Part shown: piece after piece, positions 18,532 through 26,600 of the stretch
Layout of the letters: the number at the start of each line of letters is the position of its first letter
Numbering within the stretch: position 1 is the first letter of the stretch
Assembly: GCA_027532775.1 (NCBI GenBank)
Contig: JAPZTO010000001.1
Coordinates: 186,001 to 250,000 of the forward strand
From: Beijerinckiaceae bacterium
Lineage (GTDB): Bacteria; Pseudomonadota; Alphaproteobacteria; Rhizobiales; Beijerinckiaceae
Direction: 5' to 3'
Length of the DNA: 64,000 nucleotides
Notes under the pieces: model-generated
What the model was told of the DNA's origin: nothing
The model's input: the letters and a program-made list of their open reading frames with translations, nothing else
Database searches by the model: none
Translations under genes and position numbers: made by a program

Positions 18532-19854
18532 CTAGCGTTCCTTGAGCGCTTCATCTCTCAGCATCCTCGCGGGTTTGAGGATATAGCTCAGGACGCTCTT
18601 GCGGCCGGTGAGAATCTCGACCTGGGCCACCATGCCGGGAATGATCGGCAGTGAGGCCCCGGCCCGGTCAAGATTGTTGCGCTCTGTCCGGACGATCACC
18701 CGGTAGAACGGGTCGCCGCGCGGGTCCGTCGTCGTGTCGGCGCTGATCCGCTCGACCTTGCCGCTCAAGGTTCCGAAAATTGCGCTGTCATAAGCGGTGA
18801 TCTTGACGATGGCATTCTGCTCCGGACGGATGAAGCCGATATCCTGCGGCCGGACCTGCGCCTCGACGAGCAACGTATCATCCAGCGGCACGATGTCGAT
18901 CAGCGGCGCGGCAGACTGGACCACCGCCCCGACGGTCGTGACATGGATGCGGTTGATGATGCCCCGGACGGGCGCCCGCAATTCGGTTCGCCGCACGCGG
19001 TCCTCGGCGGCCCTGAGCCCTTCGTCGAGCACGGCAAGATCGGCCCGCGTCTTCGTCAGTTCCTCCTCGGCTCCAGTCCGGAAGGCCACAAGCGCGCCCT
19101 CCCGCTTCAACTGGGCCTCGCGGACACCGCCTTCCGCCCGGGTGAGATTGACGCGGTTGACCTCGAGCTGGCCGTTCAGTTCCGCCAGCTGGCGTTCAAG
19201 CCGGAGCATCTCGATTTCCGGAACGAAGCGATCGGAGAAGAGCTTCCGGGTGATGGCCAGCTCGCGTTCAAGGAGCGGCTTGCTCGCCAGCATCCGCTTC
19301 CGCTGGGCATCCAGCTCTTCCTGTTCGCGCGTCTTCTGCGCCACCTGCTGCTCGAGGACTTCCTGTTCCTGCGCGAGCTTGCGGACCCGCGCTTCGTGCA
19401 GGGCCCGCTCGGCAGCGACCGCCGCCGGGAACCGTTCCTCGAGGCCATCTGGAAATGACAGGGCGGCAGCCTCGGAAAACCGGGCTTCGCGTTCGAGCCG
19501 GGCGAAGCGGGCCTGCAACGCGGCACGCCGCTCCCGGGCCTCGCCGAATTGCGAGCCGAGGACCGTATCATCGATCCGCACCAGCACCTCGCCCTGCCGG
19601 ACAAGTTGCCCTTCCGCGACAAGGATTTCCTGAATGAGCCCGCCTTCAAGCGACTGGACAACCTGCATCTGGCGGGAAGGAATCACCTTGGCCTGCCCCC
19701 GCGTAACCTCGTCGAGGATGGCGAAGGCGGCCCAGATCGAGCCGAGCACGAGCATGGCGAGGCAGATGAGCGAGAAATACCGCAGGGTCCGCGGCATCTC
19801 GAGCCGTTCCGCCGCGCCGAGATCATTGGCGAAGGCAAAATCATCGGCCTTCAT
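18532..19854 (-). CDS. Type I secretion membrane-fusion protein, HlyD family
   Basis: A 440-residue periplasmic adaptor. One N-terminal transmembrane helix (LRYFSLICLAMLVLGSIWAA, residues ~24-43) is followed by the lipoyl half-motif VVQSLEGGLIQEILVAEGQL, a long coiled-coil hairpin (~residues 115-275, rich in Glu, Arg and Leu heptads), the second lipoyl half (LRAPVRGIINRIHVTTVGAV) and a beta-barrel end. It links the inner-membrane ABC protein to TolC. Start overlaps the ABC stop (ATGA). The likely cargo is the 1448-residue RTX-like protein encoded upstream. Confidence 0.95.
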   Translation of the reverse strand: MKADDFAFANDLGAAERLEMPRTLRYFSLICLAMLVLGSIWAAFAILDEVTRGQAKVIPSRQMQVVQSLEGGLIQEILVAEGQLVRQGEVLVRIDDTVLGSQFGEARERRAALQARFARLEREARFSEAAALSFPDGLEERFPAAVAAERALHEARVRKLAQEQEVLEQQVAQKTREQEELDAQRKRMLASKPLLERELAITRKLFSDRFVPEIEMLRLERQLAELNGQLEVNRVNLTRAEGGVREAQLKREGALVAFRTGAEEELTKTRADLAVLDEGLRAAEDRVRRTELRAPVRGIINRIHVTTVGAVVQSAAPLIDIVPLDDTLLVEAQVRPQDIGFIRPEQNAIVKITAYDSAIFGTLSGKVERISADTTTDPRGDPFYRVIVRTERNNLDRAGASLPIIPGMVAQVEILTGRKSVLSYILKPARMLRDEALKER

Positions 19855-22016
19855 AGCGCCGCTCCCGAGGGTCCGGACGTGACTTTCTGGGGCTTGCCGG
19901 CCAAAGCGGCGAGAACAGGCTCACGCGGGCCGTCGGCCACGACGCGGCCCCGCTCGAACACGATCAGGCGATCCACCATCTGGAGCAGCGAGACCCGATG
20001 CGTCGAGACGATCAGGGTCGCGGTCCGGTCCAGCCGGGCAAGCCTCTGCGTGAACTCCGCCTCGGTTCGGAGATCGAGCGCGCTGGTCGGCTCGTCGAGG
20101 AAGAGGATCTTCGGCCGGCGGATCAGGGCCCGGGCAAGGGAAATCGCCTGACGTTGCCCGCCCGAAAGGCTCCGCCCACCTTCGGAGACCGGCAGGTCAT
20201 AGCCGAGGGGCGAGAGCGCGACGAATTCCTCGACACCGGCGACGCGGCAGGCCTCGATCACCTCCGCATCGGTGGCGGTCGTGCGTCCGAGGCAGACATT
20301 CTCGCGCACCGTACCCTGGAACAGGATGCAATCCTGACCCACGAAACCGAAGCCCTGGCGAAGATCGGTCGGGTCGAACTGGCGGATATCGATGCCATCG
20401 ACCATGATGCGGCCAGCCTGCGGGGCATAGAGCCCGGCAGCGAGACGGCCGACCGTCGTCTTGCCCGAGCCGATCCGCCCGACAATGCCGACGCGCTCGC
20501 CCCCCTTGATGGTGAAGCTGACATCGGTCAGGGCGTCCTGGTCGGCACCCGGATAGCGGAAGGAAACGCCATCGAAGCGAAGGCTGCCCTCCTCGACCCG
20601 GCGAGCCACGAAGATCCGGCCCGGCGGCCGCTCGACCGGCAGGTCCATCAGGGCATTGATGGCCTTGAGCGCGTGCAGGGTGCGGGCGCCGCGCATCATC
20701 AGCGAGGCGATATTGGTCACGGGCGCGAGAATACGGCCGGAGAGCATGGTCGCCGCGATCAGTGCACCCATGGTGATCTTCGCGTCCAGCACAAGGAAGA
20801 CGCCCCAGATCACGATCAGCAGCGAGGCGAGGTTCTGAGCGGCGGCGGACAGGGTCAGGCCGACGGAGGCCCAGCGATGGACCGATTCGCCGGCCCGGGT
20901 GGAGGCGGCAACCGAGCGCTCCCATTGCCGCTGGACCCGGCTTTCCGCACCGAGCACGCGGATCGTTTCCAGCGCGCCGATGCTCTCGACCAGAATGCCA
21001 TGTCGCGCGGCGGATTCCGCCTGCACGGATTTCACGGCCTCGTCGAGGGGCCGCTGGATCAGCAGGCCGATCCCGATCGTGACCGGCAGGAGAATCAGCG
21101 GGATGACGGCCAGCCAACCGGCGATCCCGGCCATGAAGCCGAGGAAAATGAAGGCGAAAAGCAGGTCCGTCGCGGCAATCACCGTGCCGGAGGTGAAGAA
21201 TTCGCGGACATTCTCGAAATCCCGGATCTGGTTGGCGAGCACCCCGGCCGAGCCGGGATGGCGCTCCATCCGCAAGCCGAGGACATGCGAGAAGACCCGC
21301 GCGGCAAGGATGACGTCGATCTGCTTGCCGGTAATGTCGATCATGCGCGAGCGGACCAGCCGGAGCGCAACATCGAAGGCAAAGGCGAGCAGGACCCCGA
21401 TCGACAGCGCGATCAGCGATGCGACCGCGCCATTCGGCAGGATCCGGTCATAGACATTCATCGTGAAGAGCGGGAAGGCCAGGGCCAGCACGTTGATCAG
21501 GAAGGCCGCCAGCGCGATGTTCAGGTAATTGGCCCGGAACAGGCGCAACGTCATCCAGAACCAATGCGAGGACGGGGTGCCGGCCTGCTCCGTACGGGCT
21601 CCGAGCCCAGAGGACGGTTTCAGGAAGAAGGCGTAACCGGAATAGAGCGCCTCGAGTTCCGCGCGCGGCAAACGCCGCTGTTCCGGCCCGGCGGCCGCGG
21701 GATCATAGACAGTGACCTCGCCCGAGGCGGCGTCATTGCCCAGCAGGACGAGGACGCTCCGGTCCCGCAGCAGGAGAACAACCGGCAGGACCAGTTCGGG
21801 GATGTCCTGCAGGCTGCGCTGGACCGGTTCGGCCACCAGATCGGCACGGGCTGCCGCCCGGATGAAAAGACCCGGGGGCAATTGTCCGTCCGTCGCCGGA
21901 AGCCCGGCCATGATGGCCGCCTCGCTGACGGGGCGACCATGGAACCGGGCAATAAACATCAGGGCAGCCAGCAACGGGCTGGCCTGAGCCGGATTCGACA
22001 CGGCTTTGTCTGTCAC
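19851..22016 (-). CDS. Type I secretion ABC permease/ATPase with N-terminal peptidase-like domain (LapB type)
   Basis: A 721-residue ABC exporter. Residues ~1-135 resemble the C39-like domain of LapB/HlyB exporters but lack a catalytic Cys at the expected start, so it should bind rather than cut the substrate. The membrane domain spans ~165-450. The nucleotide-binding domain has Walker A GRIGSGKTT, signature LSGGQRQAISLARALI and Walker B ILFLDEPTSALD. Translation begins at GTG overlapping the tolC stop (GTGA), and its own stop overlaps hlyD, so the exporter is tightly coupled. Confidence 0.95.
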   Translation of the reverse strand: MTDKAVSNPAQASPLLAALMFIARFHGRPVSEAAIMAGLPATDGQLPPGLFIRAAARADLVAEPVQRSLQDIPELVLPVVLLLRDRSVLVLLGNDAASGEVTVYDPAAAGPEQRRLPRAELEALYSGYAFFLKPSSGLGARTEQAGTPSSHWFWMTLRLFRANYLNIALAAFLINVLALAFPLFTMNVYDRILPNGAVASLIALSIGVLLAFAFDVALRLVRSRMIDITGKQIDVILAARVFSHVLGLRMERHPGSAGVLANQIRDFENVREFFTSGTVIAATDLLFAFIFLGFMAGIAGWLAVIPLILLPVTIGIGLLIQRPLDEAVKSVQAESAARHGILVESIGALETIRVLGAESRVQRQWERSVAASTRAGESVHRWASVGLTLSAAAQNLASLLIVIWGVFLVLDAKITMGALIAATMLSGRILAPVTNIASLMMRGARTLHALKAINALMDLPVERPPGRIFVARRVEEGSLRFDGVSFRYPGADQDALTDVSFTIKGGERVGIVGRIGSGKTTVGRLAAGLYAPQAGRIMVDGIDIRQFDPTDLRQGFGFVGQDCILFQGTVRENVCLGRTTATDAEVIEACRVAGVEEFVALSPLGYDLPVSEGGRSLSGGQRQAISLARALIRRPKILFLDEPTSALDLRTEAEFTQRLARLDRTATLIVSTHRVSLLQMVDRLIVFERGRVVADGPREPVLAALAGKPQKVTSGPSGAAL

Positions 22017-23437
22017 GGCACCTTGGGCGCCTGGGGCACCAGATCAATCGGCGGGAACAGCGCGCCGCTTTCCTTCAGACCGCGCATCTTGTTGGCGGCC
22101 TCGCCCGGCAGCGGAATGTTCAGCGCCGAGAGCAGCGTACCGGAAGCGGCGAGCAGCTGGTAATCGGCGAAGAGCGCCAGTCCGCGCGCATTGATCAGCC
22201 CGACGGCCGCGTTGTACCGGCTCTGCTCGGCATTGAGGAGATCCAGCAAGGTCCGGTTGCCGAGTTCAAACTCGTTCCGGTAGGAGCTGACAACCTGCTC
22301 GGCGGCCCGGATCTGCCCGGTCAGCGCGCGGATACGATCTCCCAGAGCCTGCCGGGTGGTCCAGGCCTTGTCGATTGATTCGATCGCCTGCCGCTGAAGC
22401 ACCGAAAGCCGCATCCGCTGCTCGCCGACGCGCTCGGTCAGCTCGTTCTGGCGGGCCGTGTCGGTCCCGCCGGAATAGATCAGCCAGGACGCAGACAGCT
22501 TGGCGCTGTATTCATCATACCGGCCGGTAATGTTCTGGGTATTCTTGCCGTAGCCGGCACGCCCTTCGAGCGCCACCGTCGGCAGGTTGGTGCCCCGCGC
22601 CGCATCCCGCTGCGCCTGCACGGCGTTCACGTCGGAGCCAGCGGCCTGAAGCGTGGCATTGTTGCCAATCGCGAGATTGAGGGCTGCCTGGCGAGAGGCC
22701 GGCAAGCCCTTGGGGCGGGCAGGCCAGGCCAGCTTGCTGGGTTCGCGGTCGATCGCGCGGCGGAACAGGGCCACCGCCTCACCGAGCCGGACCTGCAATT
22801 CGGCGCGCGCCGCCTCGGCGGCATAGACGCGTTCCTGCACCTGATCGAGGTCACCCCGGCCCGAACGACCGCCGGAGACCCGCGCGCTGACGCTCGACAG
22901 CAATTCGCGGTGAACCGCGATGTTGCGGTTGGCCTGCGCGATCATGTCCTGGAGACGCAGGATATCGGTGTAGGCCTGGATGGCGTCGAGCGCGATGAGT
23001 TCGGTACGCTCCTTCACCCGCCACGACGCGGCATCGACCCGGTAGGCCTGACGCCAGGTTTCGTTGATTGTCGCGAAACCGTCGAAAATGAGCTGGCGGA
23101 CGGTCACATTGGCCTGGCGCCCCGCCACAAAATCACCGCTGCGCTGCGAGGCAACGAGGCTGTCATACTGGCGGCGGCTCTCCGGGCCGATATCCGCCTG
23201 GAGCCGCACCTGCGGCAGCAGGCCACCCTGGACCTGCCGCATCTCGAATTCAGTCGCACGGCGATTGGCCGCCGCTTCGCCGACCGCCGGATTGGTGGTC
23301 ACCGCACGCCGTACGGCCGCATCCAGCGAAAAGGTCTGCGCGGAGGCAGGAGCCGCGAAGGCCAGCGCGGCAAGAACAAGCCCAATTCGGATTGGCACAG
23401 GGAGCCACCTTACATTCTGACAGTTAGGCCGCAACAT
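22013..23437 (-). CDS. TolC-family type I secretion outer-membrane channel
   Basis: A 474-residue outer-membrane factor with a signal peptide (PIRIGLVLAALAFAAPASAQ). Two related halves are visible: TFSLDAAVRRAVTTNPAV opens the first and ALNLAIGNNATLQAAGSDVN the second, as expected for a TolC duplication. Other typical parts are NVTVRQLIFDGFATINETWR and the C-terminal DLLNAEQSRYNAAVGLINA. I prefer ATG 23437 to the longer frame start at 23461. It is the first gene of the exporter-rhamnose string, 213 bp beyond the stop of the giant RTX-like gene. Confidence 0.95.
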   Translation of the reverse strand: MLRPNCQNVRWLPVPIRIGLVLAALAFAAPASAQTFSLDAAVRRAVTTNPAVGEAAANRRATEFEMRQVQGGLLPQVRLQADIGPESRRQYDSLVASQRSGDFVAGRQANVTVRQLIFDGFATINETWRQAYRVDAASWRVKERTELIALDAIQAYTDILRLQDMIAQANRNIAVHRELLSSVSARVSGGRSGRGDLDQVQERVYAAEAARAELQVRLGEAVALFRRAIDREPSKLAWPARPKGLPASRQAALNLAIGNNATLQAAGSDVNAVQAQRDAARGTNLPTVALEGRAGYGKNTQNITGRYDEYSAKLSASWLIYSGGTDTARQNELTERVGEQRMRLSVLQRQAIESIDKAWTTRQALGDRIRALTGQIRAAEQVVSSYRNEFELGNRTLLDLLNAEQSRYNAAVGLINARGLALFADYQLLAASGTLLSALNIPLPGEAANKMRGLKESGALFPPIDLVPQAPKVP

Positions 23438-23599
23438 TGTCCAAGGCTCCCAAACAATCAACCCGTCAGACCTGAGTCTCGTACCGATGCCTATTCAGAA
23501 AGTCCGGAGATGTTGCAGAAGTGACGCTGCACTCGAAGGTTGACCCCTCGCATTCTTCTGGGTTTACCCCTCCGGTGCGCCCGGAACGGGAGAATTCAG

Positions 23600-23640
23600 C
23601 ATTCGACACATTAATGATCACTCATAAATAGCGTCGAATG
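23600..23640. other. Inverted repeat in the gap between the RTX-like gene and tolC
   Basis: CATTCGAC and GTCGAATG form an 8-bp perfect inverted repeat separated by 25 nt of AT-rich sequence, just after the stop of the giant RTX-like gene in its reading direction. There is no T-run, so it is not a standard terminator. It could be a weak terminator stem, a processing site or part of the tolC promoter region. Nothing else was recognised in 23438-23650. Confidence 0.3.
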
Positions 23641-23650
23641 TTCGCCGTCT

Positions 23651-26600
23651 TCATACAATCTTGATGTCGCTCGCGGTGACGGTTCCGGCTTCCAGGGTCG
23701 CCAGGGCAATCATCGACGAGCCACCGCCGGAACCATCCGCATCAAAATAGAGCGTCTGATCACCGGTATTGAAGAGAAAGCGCTGGTCGCTGTTGGTATA
23801 GTTCGCGCCGGAGAAGAAACGCGAAGCATCCAGCGTCCCGGTATCCGCTCCACCGAAGGCAAGTCCCGCACCGATATCAGACGCGAGGAACTGGAACGCA
23901 TCCATCCCGGTCATGAAATCGCGCAGGGTGTCGCCCCCTTCGCTGGTCACCTTCCGATACGCCACGATATCAGCGCCGAGGCCGGTCGTGATGTCGTCGT
24001 CACCGACCCCGCCGAAGATCACGTCATTGCCGATCCCCGCGAGGATGGCGTCATCGCCACCGCCACCATCGATCGTGGCATTGCCCGCGCCGGTCACCGT
24101 GATCTGGTCGCTGCCATTGCCGGCATTGACCGTATCGTTCGTCCCGGACAGCGTGATCGTGTCGTCGCCGGAGCCGGAGGTGATCTGGTTGACGCCACCG
24201 CCTGCGCTGATGTCGTTGCCGCCATTCCCCGCAACGATCGTATCATCGCCGCTGCCGGCCACGATGACATTGCTGCCATTGCCGAGCGTGATCACATTGT
24301 CGCCGTCGCCGGCACCGACCGAATTGTCGCCATTCCCGGCCGTGATCGTATCCGCACCTGTGCCGGCGGTGATCGCATTCGCGCCGCCGCCAAGGGTGAT
24401 CACATTGTCCCCGCCGCCGGCATCGACGGCGTTGTCGCCACCCCCGGCCGCGATCACATCCGCCCCGCTGCCCGAATTGATCGTATTGTCGCCGCTGCCG
24501 GCCGTGATCGCATTGCCGCCATTGCCGGCGAGGACAATGTTGTTGCCGTCGCCGGCATTGATCGTGTTCGAACCATTGCCAACCGTGATCCGGTCAAGGC
24601 CCGAGCCCGCCGTGACGGCATTGTCGCCATCGCCCAGCAAAAGGGTGTTATCGCCCTCGCCGGCGGCAACCGTGTTGCTCCCGTCGCCGAGCGTGATCTG
24701 ATCGTCGCCCGAGCCGGAATCCACGCCATTATCGCCGTCGCCGGCAACGATCGTATCCGCGCCCGTGCCTGCCGTTATGGAGTTTGCACCTGCACCAAGC
24801 GTGATCACGTTGTTGCCGTTGCCAGCATCAACCGAATTGTCCCCATCCCCGGCATTGATCGTATCCGCCCCGGTGCCGGCGGTGATCGCATTCGCGCCGC
24901 CGCCAAGGGTGATCACATTATCGCCGTTGCCGGCATCGACCGAATTGTCACCGCCCCCGGCCACAATCGTATCCGCGCCGGAACCGGAGGTGATCGAGTT
25001 GTCGCCGCCGCCGGCCGTGATCGCATTGCCGCCATTGCCGGCGAGGACGATGTTGTTCCCGCCGCCGGCATTGATCGTGTTTGCACCGTTGCCAACCGTG
25101 ATCCGGTCAAGGCCCGAGCCCGCCGTGACGGCATTGTCGCCGTCTCCGAGAAGCAGGGTGTTGTCGCCCTCGCCGGCGGCAACCGTGTTGCTGCCATCGC
25201 CGAGCGTGATCTGATCATTGCCAGCGCCGGAATCGACGCCATTATCGCCGTCGCCGGCCACGATGATATCCGCGCCCGTGCCCGTGGTGATCGTGTTGGC
25301 GCCACCGCCGAGATCGACGATGTTGTCGCCATCGCCGCCATCGATGGAATTGTCGCCGTTGCCCGCAACCAGGATATCGGCGCCGGCACCCGCCGCGATG
25401 GCATTGTTGCCATTGCCCAATGTGACGGAATTGTCGCCCTCGCCGGCATCAACCGAATTGTCGCCATCTCCGGCCGTGATCGTATCCGCCCCCGAACCGG
25501 AGGTGATCGAGTTGGCGCCGCTGCCGGCCGTGATCCGGTTGCCGCCATTGCCGGCAAGAATGACGTTGTCGCCTTCGCCGGCATCGATCGTGTTCGCGCC
25601 GTCGCCGACATCGATCTGGTCAAGGCCCGAGCCGGCCGTGATGTCGTTGTCGCCGTCACCGAGCAGCAATGTGTTGTCGCCCTCTCCGGCGGCAACGGTG
25701 TTGTTGCCGTCCCCCAGGCCAACGAAATCATCGCCTTCACCGGAATTGACGTCATTGTCGCCACCCCCGGCAAGGATGGTATCGTTGCCGTCGCCGCCGA
25801 TGATCACGTTGTTGCCGTTGCCCGCCGCGATCTGGTCAGAGCCCAGACCGCCATCGATCGAATTGTCACCGTTGCCAACAAGGATGATATCGGCACCGGC
25901 GCCGCCATTGACCGAATTGTCGCCTGTTCCCAATGCGATAAAGTCGATGCCGTCGCCACCATCTACTGAATTGCTGCCGTCGCCGGCGGCAATGATGTCA
26001 CTGCCGGCACCGCCATTGATGACATTGTCGCCATCGCCGAGTGTGATGAGATCATCGCCATCGCCGCCATCGACGATGTTGTTGCCGTCACCAGCGCTCA
26101 GGATATCGTCGCCGCCACGGCCGGAAATCGTGTTGTTCCCGCCGCGGCCATTGATCAGGTTGGTCCCGTTATCGCCCAGAAGGGTATCGTCCCCCGAGCC
26201 GCCGCCGAGATTCTCGATGCTCGAAATGCTGGTGAAACCGGAGGCCGTGCCCGCGAGCAGATCGGCCGAGACGGACACAGTGGCCGCATTGTAATCCAGC
26301 GTATCGCGACCGCCGCCGCCCGCGAGTGTGACGATCTCGAGATTTGCGAGATTCGGGGCGACCGGCAAGCTGTTGAAGCCGCTCGTCAGGCGCGTCAGGG
26401 CGCTGCCGTCGAAATCGACGAGGAACCGGTTGATCCCGTTATCCCCGAGGATGGAGAGCGTGTCCGTTCCGTTCCCGCCATCGAGCAGGATGTCGGTGCC
26501 ATCGCCAGCACGGTAGATCAGGGTATCGTTGCCATCGCCGGTGCGGATGGTATCGGCGCCGCCCATCCCCTCGATACGGTCATCGAAACGCGTGCCGGTG

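Noticed and set aside
19998-22163. A 721-codon plus-strand open frame antisense to the LapB-type exporter
   Set aside because: Composition is atypical, there is no domain, and the minus-strand exporter has all ABC motifs.
24149-26038. Short regularly spaced DNA repeats resembling a CRISPR array
   Set aside because: The 27-bp period is an unbroken coding repeat of RTX-like nonapeptides in one long frame; there are no unique spacers and no cas genes.
23913-26294. Long Pro/Ser-rich open frames on the plus strand opposite the RTX-like gene
   Set aside because: They are mirror images of the repeat on the opposite strand, without ribosome sites or recognisable domains; the minus-strand protein has clear domains and a secretion-type end.
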